Notes under the pieces: model-generated
Told to the model about the DNA's origin: nothing
Database searches by the model: none
The model's input: only the letters and a program-made list of their open reading frames with translations
NCBI GenBank assembly: GCA_030674185.1
Contig: CM060307.1
Location: forward strand, 63,751,153 to 63,815,152
Length of the DNA: 64,000 nucleotides
DNA from: Monoplex corrugatus
Taxonomy: Eukaryota; Mollusca; Gastropoda; Littorinimorpha; Ranellidae
Direction: 5' to 3'
Shown here: positions 39,801-43,270 of the stretch, piece after piece
Layout: the number at the start of each line of letters is the position of its first letter
How positions within the stretch are numbered: the stretch's first letter is position 1
Program-made: the position numbers and the translations under genes

Positions 39801-40108
39801 AATAATATACAGGAGTGCTTTGATCAAATGTTTCTTGTAGAAAACAGACATTTTGTTTTCAATGCTGAGCAAATGTTAAAATATTTTGGTCACCACTACA
39901 TAGACACTTATAGTTACACATAGACAGAATTCACCACCTGAAATTTTGAAAAATGTTACAAAAAACACAATTATCAGCTGGTTATCAATACTAACCATGT
40001 CAAGAGAATGACGATGCAGACAGTGATAAGGATGGACAGGGGGTGACTGGCACAGAACAGCCCGTGTGTATAATAGATCTGAGAGATGCGCTGCTTCAAC
40101 AGCTTCAT
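2840..40108 (-). CDS. SCAP: SREBP cleavage-activating protein (SCAP), 23 coding exons, C-terminus outside the window
   Basis: SCAP is a polytopic ER protein. It binds SREBP through a C-terminal WD40 propeller, senses cholesterol through a five-helix sterol-sensing domain, is held by Insig when sterols are high, and is loaded into COPII vesicles through MELADL. Every part is recognisable here: N-terminal TM1, luminal loop 1, the sterol-sensing domain (about residues 295-450), MELADL (residues 454-459), TM7, loop 7, TM8 and WD repeats (about 855-1299). All 22 introns have GT-AG ends and the phases are consistent. The start ATG at 40108 is the first after an in-frame TGA and aligns with the family N-terminus. 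About 1,299 codons are present against about 1,280 in human SCAP; the longer loops explain this although the last ~80-90 residues are missing. Introns hold hAT, DIRS and L2 insertions. Assignment is near certain; the exon 14 donor is ambiguous. Confidence 0.96.
3053..4156. other. SCAP introns 21 and 22, nothing else seen
   Basis: Apart from exon 22 at 3593-3673 this AT-rich stretch shows no repeat unit, RNA gene or coding signal that I can name. Confidence 0.4.
3593..3673 (-). CDS. SCAP: SCAP coding exon 22 (WD repeat 5)
   Basis: 81 bases encoding '[20 protein letters not shown]', then GALCLDR (human [27 protein letters not shown]). Phase 0 both ends, donor GTAAGT. Confidence 0.95.
4157..4323 (-). 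CDS. SCAP: SCAP coding exon 21 (WD repeat 4)
   Basis: Encodes '[20 protein letters not shown]' and 'SASQDHTLK', matching human [28 protein letters not shown]. Acceptor 'gttccag', donor GTACAA, phase 0. Confidence 0.95.
4913..5995 (-). mobile_element. Degenerate piggyBac-like element with TTAA ends
   Basis: Both ends read TTAACTCACTC pointing inwards (left at 4914, right ending about 5994), the TTAA-plus-inverted-repeat layout of piggyBac elements. On the minus strand an N-terminal transposase remnant begins near 5730 with [14 protein letters not shown]. It continues, after at least two frameshifts, through an acidic S/D/E stretch ('[18 protein letters not shown]') to '[20 protein letters not shown]'. 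No DDD catalytic core is present. A CpG-rich subterminal segment at 5880-5980 contains repeated 'tccgcata' text. It lies in SCAP intron 20. Confidence 0.6.
6313..6419 (-). CDS. SCAP: SCAP coding exon 20 (WD repeat 3)
   Basis: Encodes '[20 protein letters not shown]' (human IVAARLNGSLDFFSLETHTA), then a P/S-rich link. Phase 2 in, phase 1 out, donor GTAAGT. The next intron (4324-6312) carries a degenerate piggyBac-like element. Confidence 0.95.
6720..7125. repeat. Two-copy tandem duplication of about 220 bases
   Basis: 'agctttactcaatactggta' at 6738 recurs with small changes at 6959, and the following CA-rich and 'taacagttaaatacaaagag' text recurs at the same offset of about 221. The copies differ by scattered substitutions and microsatellite length, so the duplication is not recent. 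It is in SCAP intron 19. Confidence 0.75.
7195..7280 (-). CDS. SCAP: SCAP coding exon 19 (WD repeat 2-3 junction)
   Basis: Encodes '[20 protein letters not shown]', then TAICLVGNR, matching human [29 protein letters not shown]. Acceptor 'atttcag', donor GTAACC, phase 2. Confidence 0.93.
7345..8449. repeat. 65-bp minisatellite, about 17 copies
   Basis: The unit starts 'gacagaatgggttctc' and ends 'aaagaaatgtgttttgt'. Starts fall every 65 bases from 7345 (7345, 7410, ... 8385), with one single-base insertion near 8090 and one deletion near 8285 that cancel. Two main variants alternate (gggttctcttcatc and gggctctattcatc) in blocks, as expected from unequal exchange. There are no unique spacers. 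It fills most of SCAP intron 18. Both strands are open across several units because few stops occur in the unit, not because it codes. Confidence 0.95.
8623..8756 (-). CDS. SCAP: SCAP coding exon 18 (WD repeat 2)
   Basis: Encodes '[20 protein letters not shown]', then GNGRIE, equivalent to human [23 protein letters not shown]. Acceptor 'tgtacag', donor GTAGGT, phase 0. The 65-bp minisatellite fills the next intron. Confidence 0.94.
8757..9829. other. SCAP intron 17, left part: no gene seen
   Basis: Contains a GAT/ATG trinucleotide tract at about 9318-9372 and a short (CA)n at about 9494-9507. The segment 9745-9830 resembles the hairpin repeat at 1374. No coding signal. Confidence 0.45.
9830..11105. 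repeat. 70-bp tandem array interrupted by a retrotransposon
   Basis: The unit begins 'caaggtgaggaaaggaaaga' and continues with 'gcttttgctttgctctcctt'. Starts lie at 10650, 10720, 10790, 10860, 10930, 11000 and 11070, a strict 70-base period. A matching but isolated unit sits at about 9832-9899. The sequence between (9900-10649) is an L2-like insertion, so the array is older than that insertion. Confidence 0.9.
9900..10649 (+). mobile_element. 5'-truncated L2-like non-LTR retrotransposon
   Basis: Plus-strand sequence that is nearly identical to the C-terminal part of the element at 30741-32890. It is in frame from about 9900 to the stop at 10342 and includes '[20 protein letters not shown]' and ends '[14 protein letters not shown]'. 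A 3' UTR with poly-C and a (GT)n tract follows, then the terminal 'gcgctatataaat' and TAATTATTATT tail. It encodes only the last ~145 residues of ORF2 and is non-autonomous. It is antisense to SCAP. Confidence 0.88.
11195..11625 (-). CDS. SCAP: SCAP coding exon 17 (linker between WD1 and WD2)
   Basis: Starts with a basic '[12 protein letters not shown]' stretch, followed by a long acidic/serine-rich linker including '[15 protein letters not shown]' (human DQPDLTCLIDTNFS) and '[15 protein letters not shown]' (human GYDFSCLVQRVYQEE). 431 bases, phase 1 out. It is the least conserved part of the propeller region, but these anchors fix it. Confidence 0.92.
12178..12293 (-). CDS. SCAP: SCAP coding exon 16 (WD repeat 1)
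   Basis: Encodes '[20 protein letters not shown]' and '[15 protein letters not shown]', the first blade (human [34 protein letters not shown]). Two adjacent acceptors (cag|GAG and gag|GTG) differ by one codon; I use the cag. Phase 2 out, donor GTATGT. Confidence 0.94.
12294..13321. other. SCAP intron 15, nothing recognised
   Basis: AT-rich intron. No repeat family, RNA gene or open frame with a recognisable product was seen. Confidence 0.4.
13322..13627 (-). CDS. SCAP: SCAP coding exon 15 (TM8 and linker)
   Basis: Encodes a hydrophobic helix '[20 protein letters not shown]', the last membrane segment, then '[10 protein letters not shown]' (human VLCPRNYGQL), an R-rich linker and '[10 protein letters not shown]' (human VPLVLRGHLM), which leads into the first WD repeat. 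Phase 0 at both ends, donor GTAAGG. Confidence 0.94.
14041..14345. repeat. Compound microsatellite
   Basis: Runs of (TATG)n, (TA)n, (CA)n, (TG)n and (TGCG)n follow one another. Long open frames across it on both strands are low-complexity C/V/H/T repeats without coding meaning. Confidence 0.9.
14455..14632 (+). repeat. DIRS terminal repeat (left copy in the window)
   Basis: The outer ~48 bases (from 'aaggaaattttccttctaaa') are unique to this end. From 'ggctcactgatgcaataagc' at 14505 inwards, about 125 bases match, in inverted orientation, the other terminus at 19915-20043 with very few differences. Confidence 0.9.
14694..14787. repeat. DIRS internal complementary region
   Basis: 14694-14748 is the exact reverse complement, apart from one base (A in 'ccatgg' against G here), of the left outer end at 14457-14511. 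Immediately adjoining, 14747-14783 is the reverse complement of the right outer end at 20028-20064. The two end-complements are fused head to tail across TTTT, as expected for the template that joins DIRS ends into a circle. Confidence 0.92.
14790..15760 (-). pseudogene. DIRS tyrosine recombinase (broken frame)
   Basis: Three conserved blocks in different frames. '[13 protein letters not shown]' near 15600 is the N-terminal helical part. '[17 protein letters not shown]' near 15340 carries the first catalytic arginine. '[17 protein letters not shown]' near 14930 carries the catalytic tyrosine (SY). Frame changes between them show decay. The enzyme would join the circular cDNA to the genome by site-specific strand exchange. 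Confidence 0.8.
15880..16460 (-). pseudogene. DIRS RNase H domain
   Basis: Includes 'LFTDAS' (first acidic residue) near 16430, '[14 protein letters not shown]' near 16240-16270 and '[18 protein letters not shown]' near 15980, all typical of the DIRS RNase H region. An in-frame stop occurs near 16315 ('ttaaaa' on the plus strand), so it is not functional as it stands. Confidence 0.8.
16515..16720 (-). pseudogene. DIRS reverse transcriptase fragment lacking the YxDD block
   Basis: '[18 protein letters not shown]' carries the first catalytic aspartate of the RT palm. After 'FRAFPQG' near 16540 the text jumps within about 30 residues to the RNase H start 'LFTDAS'. The thumb side and the expected YxDD motif are absent, so an internal deletion has removed most of the palm. 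Confidence 0.8.
17100..19650 (-). pseudogene. DIRS gag-like region with internal tandem repeats
   Basis: G+C-rich, proline- and serine-rich reading frames on the minus strand with no catalytic motif, in the place where DIRS elements carry gag. Units of roughly 500-600 bases recur three times (about 18029-18545, 18546-19035, 19036-19645). Each contains 'ggatctacgatctgacgccc'-like and 'cttcagccataggggctgaa' text and ends near 'gttgtgatgacc'. A short L2 tail is nested at 17631-17700. Confidence 0.6.
17631..17700 (-). mobile_element. Nested L2-like 3' tail
   Basis: TAATAATAATAAT followed by 'attacaatatttatatagag' is the reverse complement of the L2-like 3' terminus seen at 10600-10645 and 30741-30790. 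Only about 70 bases are present, so it is an extremely truncated insertion within the DIRS gag-like region. Confidence 0.65.
19915..20064 (-). repeat. DIRS terminal repeat (right copy in the window)
   Basis: Inverted match to 14505-14632 ('gcatcagtgagccacggtac' at 20028). The outer ~20 bases 'agtatgtgtaattaaaa' differ from the other end but match the internal complementary region at 14747-14770. Confidence 0.9.
20065..20773. other. SCAP intron 14, right flank of the DIRS insertion
   Basis: AT-rich intron sequence. I see no gene or named repeat. Confidence 0.4.
20786..20942 (-). CDS. SCAP: SCAP coding exon 14 (loop 7)
   Basis: Starts '[14 protein letters not shown]' (human YISLLPVIPVTLRL) and continues into a variable segment. 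Two donors fit phase 0: AAG|GTGAGG at 20785 and, 12 bases further on, TCT|GTAAGT, which would move the exon edge to 20774 and add four residues. I give the first. The DIRS element lies in the intron that follows. Confidence 0.85.
21441..21790 (-). CDS. SCAP: SCAP coding exon 13 (TM7 and luminal loop 7)
   Basis: Opens with '[16 protein letters not shown]' (human GTVVWIGILVYT), the TM7 core. A low-complexity G/W-rich loop follows, then '[20 protein letters not shown]', matching human [20 protein letters not shown] in loop 7. Phase 2 out, donor GTAAGT. Confidence 0.95.
22332..22715 (-). CDS. SCAP: SCAP coding exon 12 (MELADL, cytosolic loop 6, start of TM7)
   Basis: Begins '[11 protein letters not shown]', completing MELADL, the Sec24-binding loop-6 signal. 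A long S/T/P-rich, poorly conserved loop follows, ending with '[20 protein letters not shown]', equivalent to human LPKRLRVVYFLARTRLAQR just before TM7. 384 bases, phase 0, donor GTGAGT. Confidence 0.95.
23492..23590 (-). CDS. SCAP: SCAP coding exon 11 (sterol-sensing domain, TM6)
   Basis: Encodes '[20 protein letters not shown]' and ends 'SVDIRRME'. Aspartates equivalent to human D428 (in DFFLQM) and D443 (in DIRRM), where mutations block Insig binding, are both kept. The last two residues begin the MELADL export signal completed by exon 12. Phase 0, donor GTAAAA. Confidence 0.96.
23805..26582 (-). mobile_element. Full-length hAT-superfamily DNA transposon
   Basis: The termini are CAGACCTGCCAACC at 23805 and its reverse complement ending at 26582, a perfect 14-bp inverted repeat with the CAG start usual for hAT. 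The six bases GGTGTA occur immediately outside both ends (23799-23804 and 26583-26588), a clean target-site duplication. hAT elements usually duplicate 8 bp, and lineages with 5 or 6 bp are known. A single uninterrupted transposase ORF is inside. The element lies in SCAP intron 10, sense to the gene. Intact ORF, perfect termini and a perfect duplication all suggest a young, possibly autonomous copy. Confidence 0.93.
24181..26271 (-). CDS. hAT transposase, 696 aa, intact
   Basis: A cut-and-paste transposase with an RNase-H-like core split by a helical insertion. Seen in order: a basic N-terminus ([18 protein letters not shown]); a BED-like zinc finger (C-x2-C in 'YARCSACEF', then two histidines in '[13 protein letters not shown]', about residues 59-92); the first catalytic aspartate in '[11 protein letters not shown]'; the second in '[13 protein letters not shown]'; the C-x2-H of '[10 protein letters not shown]'; a conserved '[15 protein letters not shown]'; and the C-terminal hAT block '[20 protein letters not shown]', containing the catalytic glutamate. 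One exon, no stop or frameshift, within the usual length range. No splice-like signals tie it to SCAP. Domestication is unlikely, since its inverted repeats and target duplication are still intact. Confidence 0.93.
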   Translation of the reverse strand: MATRGRPRGSGKGKRGGEAALGTGSESVQKKAKREQKFIQSYSQEYPCITASKVGSTYARCSACEFDFLVSHGGIDDVKKHVTSLRHIAKASALRNTSSLVDYIQRTEDTDLQPIRAEAYFTAFLVEHNVPLSASDHAGQLFKKMFPDSNIADTYSSARTKTTSIVKECAEDSKAELVQCMKGPFVLGTDGSQEGEDKFFPIVVRAVDPHGTIKTELLSVPSCETSATGEHIFQLLDSELRAYQIDWRNCLAFVTDNANVMIGVNKGVISFIRDKHPETFLARCVCHLLSLTVKKAMKESSKFDLDDTMRQLAWYFSKSTGRQQRLKQIQKELGLPEHKVVEHVPTRWLSLGAALDRAVEQWNALDKFFKEECSVKTSHASSTSSSDPPMRQKLGDFFRRKTTKLYVLFYATVLEVFNQVNKLEQTDSARIHLIKRDMERLYRRLLVSYLKPAALNNGALMDVDFKSSYNMKRDEDIFIGSTTREHLDCVESKQQQIFMENVKTFYKEACKYMKEKLNPAEETLWKHAELADVNLQKSVQASSLKYFLKKFPCTLPPNTTPDELEGEFLEYQAAELPPVVLNQPSAELQWKEIGAMKDHNGATRLKHLSQFMLSILLIPVSNCGCERIFSQVRRNKTDFRGSIGAKTLDALMVLKSKKGGPCYKAVFSDELLKKCKSATKRQHTEHSATSSTDTTQ
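26766..26860 (-). CDS. SCAP: SCAP coding exon 10 (sterol-sensing domain, TM5)
   Basis: Encodes '[20 protein letters not shown]', then [11 protein letters not shown], matching human [31 protein letters not shown] in layout. The acceptor is 'ctgtggcag' at 26861; an AG about 20 bases upstream would bring in a stop codon and is excluded. Donor GTGACC, a non-consensus +3 to +5. Confidence 0.92.
27412..27524 (-). CDS. SCAP: SCAP coding exon 9 (sterol-sensing domain, TM4)
   Basis: Encodes '[20 protein letters not shown]' and '[17 protein letters not shown]', nearly identical to the human helix-4 block. The donor GTGGGA is weaker than its neighbours. Phase 1 out. Confidence 0.96.
27888..28014 (-). 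CDS. SCAP: SCAP coding exon 8 (sterol-sensing domain, TM3)
   Basis: Encodes '[20 protein letters not shown]' and ends in 'FGLNPTLNG'. Human SCAP has [20 protein letters not shown] and FGLTPTLNG, so this is core sterol-sensing domain. Phase 1 in, phase 2 out; donor GTGAGT. Confidence 0.96.
28015..29299. other. SCAP intron 7, nothing recognised
   Basis: AT-rich intron with a fragment near 28470-28510 ('ggcagtcactttgattctga') that resembles text at 57990-58015 and 48030-48050. No coding signal. Confidence 0.4.
29300..29481 (-). CDS. SCAP: SCAP coding exon 7 (loop 1 to TM2)
   Basis: Contains '[19 protein letters not shown]', matching human VHVHFKEEIGVAELIPLVT, followed by the first sterol-sensing helix with '[10 protein letters not shown]'. 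The tyrosine equivalent to human Y298, where mutation gives sterol resistance, is present. Acceptor 'ttttttttcag', donor GTGAGT, phase 1. Confidence 0.95.
29955..30018. repeat. (CA)n microsatellite
   Basis: About 32 uninterrupted CA units, 33 bases from the SCAP exon 6 donor. Confidence 0.97.
30051..30165 (-). CDS. SCAP: SCAP coding exon 6 (end of loop 1)
   Basis: Encodes '[13 protein letters not shown]', the near-invariant DLLFGVPGKYSGV block, then '[15 protein letters not shown]' (human YTITLVFQHYHAK). Donor GTGAGT, beside a (CA)n tract at 29955-30018. Phase 2 out. Confidence 0.95.
30497..30740 (-). mobile_element. L2-like 3' tail fragments with (TACA)n expansions
   Basis: TAATAATAAT followed by 'tatttatatagcgcaaaatc' and 'aaatctaagcgctgagcgta' is the reverse complement of an L2-like terminus. 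'aaatctaag' recurs at 30647 and 30691 between 'catacatacata' runs, so part of the tail has been duplicated by slippage. Confidence 0.6.
30741..32890 (-). mobile_element. L2/CR1-like non-LTR retrotransposon, 5'-truncated
   Basis: On the minus strand the element runs from about 32890, through an RT ORF ending at 31051, to a 3' UTR with a (GT)n tract and the terminal 'gcgctatataaatattgtaa' at about 30750-30770. That tail is typical of L2-type elements. No endonuclease is present, so the 5' part was lost at insertion. It lies in SCAP intron 5, sense to the gene, and its 5' edge is about 35 bases from the exon 5 donor. Confidence 0.85.
31051..32784 (-). pseudogene. L2-like ORF2 fragment with a complete RT domain
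   Basis: Open for 577 codons. RT blocks in order: '[20 protein letters not shown]' (the NYRPIS motif); '[20 protein letters not shown]', with the first catalytic aspartate; '[20 protein letters not shown]'; '[11 protein letters not shown]', with the YADD catalytic pair; and '[15 protein letters not shown]'. The C-terminus ends '[14 protein letters not shown]'. The first ~40 codons read in a different frame from the family: the text '[18 protein letters not shown]' lies in a neighbouring frame at about 32700-32760. A frameshift near 32670 therefore separates the RT from its natural upstream part. RT is intact, but the element is not. Confidence 0.87.
32925..33004 (-). CDS. SCAP: SCAP coding exon 5 (loop 1)
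   Basis: An 80-base exon encoding '[20 protein letters not shown]', the variable part of loop 1 before the DLLFGVP motif. Donor GTATGA at 32919-32924. The L2-like insertion in the next intron begins only about 35 bases past this donor. Confidence 0.88.
33006..33467. other. SCAP intron 4, nothing recognised
   Basis: Short AT-rich intron with a CACACA/TCACTCAC tract near 33200. No other feature. Confidence 0.4.
33468..33605 (-). CDS. SCAP: SCAP coding exon 4 (loop 1)
   Basis: Encodes 'LEDVCLHI', then '[19 protein letters not shown]', equivalent to the human LLPEHGCLLLSPGNFW block of luminal loop 1. Phase 2 to phase 2, donor GTGAGT, acceptor 'tgtaccag'. Confidence 0.93.
33606..35183. other. 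SCAP intron 3 with low-complexity tracts
   Basis: Contains a (GT)n tract at about 33836-33875, a poly-C run at 34233-34252 and a (TATG)n region at 34545-34690. A short dispersed repeat with a self-complementary core lies at 34930-35060. No exon was found. Confidence 0.5.
34930..35060 (+). repeat. Dispersed repeat with hammerhead-like palindromic core, copy 1
   Basis: 'gacaaaggccagctggccga' at 35017 followed by AAATTTGTGC. GGCCAGCTGGCC is a perfect palindrome followed by GAAA. A second copy is at 57835-57965, and both are preceded by 'cagggaagttt' about 60-70 bases upstream. The layout recalls the stem-II/GAAA core of hammerhead motifs carried by Penelope-like elements, but the upstream core reads TTGACAA rather than CTGANGA. 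Confidence 0.45.
35184..35344 (-). CDS. SCAP: SCAP coding exon 3 (loop 1)
   Basis: Opens with '[16 protein letters not shown]', directly matching the family's YVGAPVAYVQQIFVKS block. It continues through the region before the loop-1 helices and ends at phase 2 (ACA AG). Acceptor 'ctgtttcag', donor GTTTTA, a weak donor. Confidence 0.94.
35739..35880 (-). CDS. SCAP: SCAP coding exon 2 (start of luminal loop 1)
   Basis: Encodes '[16 protein letters not shown]', matching the conserved text right after TM1 of animal SCAP, and ends in a tryptophan codon. Acceptor 'attgcag', donor GTCAGT, phase 0. Intron 1 (35881-39995) separates it from the start exon. Confidence 0.94.
36317..37221. mobile_element. 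Candidate TTAA-flanked element in SCAP intron 1
   Basis: Left end TTAACCTTTTCGTGACGCAC at 36317. The right end, read inwards from 37221, is TTAATTCTTTCAAGACAGCC, and both contain 'gcgcacc'/'acgcacc' text a little further in. About 11 of the first 16 positions agree. TTAA at both edges suits piggyBac-like insertion, but no transposase is seen and the repeats are weak. The interior holds the CT/GT/GA microsatellite. Confidence 0.3.
36711..36895. repeat. (CT)n-(GT)n-(GA)n compound microsatellite
   Basis: A polypyrimidine CTCTCT block (36711-36780) is followed by (GT)n and then a GAGAGA block (36810-36890). The CT and GA arms are mutually complementary, so the tract can fold into a long imperfect hairpin. 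Confidence 0.9.
37559..37642 (+). other. Short ORF with promoter-like context in SCAP intron 1 (possible antisense first exon)
   Basis: ATGGCGGCC opens a 27-residue reading frame ([20 protein letters not shown], then KLKDKRL). It overlaps a GTAAAC that could serve as a splice donor at 37639. The surrounding 150 bases are richer in CpG than the neighbourhood. ATGGCGGC over the start codon resembles the YY1-type signature of housekeeping gene starts. I do not recognise the peptide and found no following exon on the plus strand. Confidence 0.3.
37643..39995. other. SCAP intron 1, upstream part
   Basis: Apart from the 60-bp duplication there is a diverged direct repeat: 'tcacatgcaaaatttcagga' at about 38902 and again at about 39060, in a context of roughly 150 bases. 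No exon or RNA gene was recognised. Confidence 0.4.
38564..38683. repeat. Perfect 60-bp tandem duplication
   Basis: The 60 bases from 38564 ('gaaataactgatgaaaataa') recur without change from 38624. Perfect identity means a very recent duplication, or an assembly duplication. It is in SCAP intron 1. Confidence 0.95.
39996..40108 (-). CDS. SCAP: SCAP coding exon 1 (start, TM1)
   Basis: Begins [20 protein letters not shown] and runs into a hydrophobic helix (residues 21-38), the first membrane segment. The donor is GTTAGT, phase 2. Upstream in the same frame there is a TGA at about 40246 and no other ATG, which fixes the start. The context gccATGa is favourable. The acceptor of this exon is probably the 'ttttcacag' ending at about 40263, so about 155 bases are 5' UTR. 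Confidence 0.93.
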
Positions 40109-40209
40109 GGCTGCTGGTGATGCTGGGCAGGAGTGCCAATAGCAAGGTGTGGATGTACAGGATGATACTGATGATGGGGAGTGGACAAAGGCTCTGTCAA
40201 CACTGTCAT
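40105..40209 (-). promoter_or_regulatory. Upstream ORF overlapping the SCAP start codon
   Basis: An ATG at 40209 opens 34 codons that end at TGA (40107-40105), overlapping the SCAP ATG as ATGA. A ribosome translating it would stop right on the SCAP start. A five-codon uORF (ATGAACATGAGTAGGTGA) lies just upstream at 40256-40239. Both lie inside the putative 5' UTR part of the first coding exon, whose acceptor I place at about 40263. Confidence 0.55.
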
Positions 40210-40263
40210 GATTTTCTCCACTTGTCCCACTCTCACGATCACCTACTCATGTTCATAGTTGTC

Positions 40264-41303
40264 TGTGAAAATGAACAGTAAACACAAAGTCACATATTAA
40301 TGGATACATGCAGACTTATCAGGACCCAAGTTAACTTGATTAAATCAGTAAGTCTTTACATTCAACAAGAACCTCCTCTTTTGTTGTTGTTTTCGGGTGG
40401 ATTTTTTGTTCTTTTGGTTGTTTTTTGATAAGGTTGATTAGCTAACAGGTCAGGTTGTTTCCTCATTTGTTTCAGTGCTCCCAGTTCACATGTGATTTTA
40501 TGTATATCATACACAATGTCATTTAATTAAATACTTCAAAGCCAAATCTTGGGTCCTGATATCATCACTTACCTATCATTTCATCTTCATGTATGAAACA
40601 AACAAAAATTATAATAAACCAAAAACAGGATCGTCCAAAAATTAAAACTAATGTATGTCCCAAAACAACTACTGAAACAAAAACAAAAACAAAAAAAAAG
40701 ACGCCAACTTAGCAATAATCTCATTGCAAATTTCATCAGTAATGTAAAGCACAACCACCACCTGGCTACTAGGCCCCGATCAATCCAAACTATTTAATAT
40801 CCTATAATTACATTTCCCTGCAAAGTTGCGTGAGCCAACAAGCTTACAGTTATATGTGAGCTGGAGCACAGTGAACAGGTAAATCAATGTGAGGAATCAA
40901 AGCATGTGACAACACACAATGTAAAACTGAATATTGACAGCATCAGCTGACTGATGACCTTGACAAAACAGCAATTCTCTTTGTCTCTCTGCCTCTATTA
41001 ACCCCATTGCTTTCTTCAGTCCTTTTTTTTGCTTTTTGTTATATTGTTCTTGTTGTTGTTTTCATTGAGGAAGGGAGGGGGGGGGGGAAGAATTCGAAGG
41101 GAGGAGAAGCTAATAACAAAAGGTATACATGAGGAGAAGCTAATAACAAAAGGTATAAAGAGTATATATCCTAATAAACATTTTGCAAAGCCACTATCAA
41201 ATCATTTTATCAATTTTCAGTCTCATTTCATGGTGCAACACATCTGTAACTTGAAAAGATTCTTTCTCTCTCTCTCTGTCTTTCTCTGTGCATATGTATG
41301 AGT

Positions 41304-41373
<70 letters not shown>

Positions 41374-42985
41374 TGTGTGTGTGTCTGTGTGTGTGTATGT
41401 TGGTGTGTCTGTGTGTGTGCATGTTTTCCCATTGATATTACTTTCATGTTAAAATCTTTCTATGTCTCCCTTTCAAACACACACACAAACACATGCACAG
41501 ACAGATACATAGGGGGAGGGGGGAGGTACTGGGACTGTACACTAATAATTAATGCAGCATAAACATGTTTTCTTCATTCATTTTCAGCTTTTGTTTGTTT
41601 GTTTGCTTGTTTGTTGTTGCTGGTGGGGTTTTTTTTTCTTTCTTTCTTTCTTTCATTCAGGCAGCTATGTTTTCTGTAGCATTTTTAATACCACAGTGAA
41701 GATGTCAGTGATGAAGCCATGTATCTTATGGCATTCCTCAAACAGTCAAAGGGTGAATGGCAGAGGAAGTGGGTGAGGGTTTTGGAAATGTATGCATGTT
41801 GTGAAAGACTGTATTCATCAGGGGATTTTTTGTCCTTACACATTTTTGTGGACAAATGACGCTACTATCTACTTTTGATTTGAAGTTATGATCTGTTCTT
41901 GGATGGCTACATTAATGCTGCACTGGTGTGTATGTGCAATTGTGTTAATGCTGCATTCATGTGTGGACATGACAACCCCCTGACCCTTTGTTTTGTTTGA
42001 TTTTTTGTTGTTGTTGTTGTGTTGTTGCTGCAGTCTTTTTGTTTTGGTTATAAGAAGTGTGATGAGTATGCTTTGATAAGGATTATTTACACTACTGAAT
42101 GAAATGTAGTTAGTATTATCATTACAACAGCTTATCTAAAAACAGTAAACCTAAACTACCTCCAGTTTTATAATCAGTTTTACTACTGTACTATAAAGCA
42201 ATGACTTGTGACATTATTTCATCTGAAGAGATTAAGACAAGCAGCTGCTTTCTTAATCTATATCATAACATTCTAAATATAATTAGACTACAATCAGTAG
42301 TCCAGTGCCTTACTGAAGAAGTCAAAAGGGTGGATTTTGCTATCAATGTCTATTATCAGCAACAATAAGGTGATGTCATGACTTCTAGTTCTACTGTTGT
42401 GAAAGGTAAGAGTTCAGAACAAGGTCATGAATTATGAAACAGTACCCAGTAACCTAGCTGAGTCCTTTAGTTGGACAGTCCAAACCCTAGTCTTGTTTTA
42501 TTAATAATCACACATCATAATTATGCTTATGACTAAATGTGACCTCCCACCCCAACATCAGTCTTAACTCAGTCAGTCGAACAGCACTAGGAGCTGAAAA
42601 GGTGACTATGGGTCCATCTGGGGTGTTTTGACTTTTTCTGAAAATTGATTTCTGTAGACTATAATCTAGCCCCCACAGAAATTCGTTTTCTTGAAAAAAA
42701 TATTATTAATCAATTTCAAATGGTATTTTAATGCATTGATTGCAGCAGAAAGAACGCAATTTCCTACTAAAAGTACCTATCTTTGTCTCTTATTATGAAC
42801 CGTAACCTGTACAGTACCCACACATGTAATATACCGACAGAAAGCTCTTTGGTGCACCTTTCAAATAATGACAGCTAAAATTAGAAACAAACTGGGTCAA
42901 AGCCACCAAATACAGAAATACACAAAAACTTTAGAGGCTGTTTTTCTCAAAATGGCCATCATACAACTTAATGGTAGAAAGAAAC
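40264..42985. other. Region upstream of SCAP exon 1 (probably intronic): no gene seen
   Basis: Holds a 29-base near-perfect duplication ('gaggagaagctaataacaaa' at 41101 and 41130) and the (GT)n microsatellite at 41304-41420. No coding exon is recognisable on either strand. Confidence 0.4.
41304..41420. repeat. (GT)n microsatellite
   Basis: Near-uninterrupted GT dinucleotides, with a few TCTG interruptions at the right end. Confidence 0.97.
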
Positions 42986-42994
42986 TCTAGGGAG

Positions 42995-43126
42995 AGCTAG
43001 ACAACAGAAGGTCTTCAGAGAAGTAACCCCCTTTAGACAAGTGTTTCGGCCCTGAATTCCTTACACTCTCGGGGGGCCGGGCCACATCCAAGTCATGACT
43101 CCTGGATGCCCTTCTGCTGTTGTCTA
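42995..43126. repeat. Short segment with inverted ends next to the tRNA-like sequence
   Basis: 'ctagacaacagaaggtcttc' at 42998 and 'ccttctgctgttgtcta' at 43108-43125 are inverted copies apart from a three-base insertion. The enclosed ~100 bases are G+C-rich ('cggggggccgggccacatcc'). The segment follows the oligo(A) tract on the minus strand and may be part of the same SINE-like unit. Confidence 0.45.
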
Positions 43127-43240
43127 TTTTTTTTTTTTTTTTTTTTTTTAAATTTTCCCACGCCGGGGAGCGAACCTGGGCGATTCTGCGCTTCAGAACT
43201 GCGGTACGCGGTTTTACCAATGTGCTAACGGGGCACACAT
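43127..43240 (-). repeat. tRNA-derived SINE-like sequence with oligo(A)
   Basis: On the minus strand TAGCACATTGG (43227-43217) fits an RNA polymerase III A box and GGTTCGCTCCC (43176-43166) fits a B box, 51 bases apart start to start as in tRNA genes. The flanks are 'gccccgt' and 'cggcgtggg'. An A-run of about 23 bases follows (plus-strand T at 43127-43149). The arms do not pair well enough for a functional tRNA, so I read it as a tRNA-related SINE head. Confidence 0.6.
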
Positions 43241-43270
43241 CATCTGTAGGGAATTTAATCCTTATGAAGT

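Noticed and set aside
39876..40145. 89-codon minus-strand frame starting [19 protein letters not shown]
   Set aside because: It overlaps SCAP exon 1 in another frame and has no recognisable content. The SCAP frame ([16 protein letters not shown]) matches the family.
43155..43240. Functional tRNA gene
   Set aside because: A and B boxes are good, but the acceptor and T arms pair poorly and no credible anticodon loop forms. An oligo(A) follows, so a SINE-like head is more likely.
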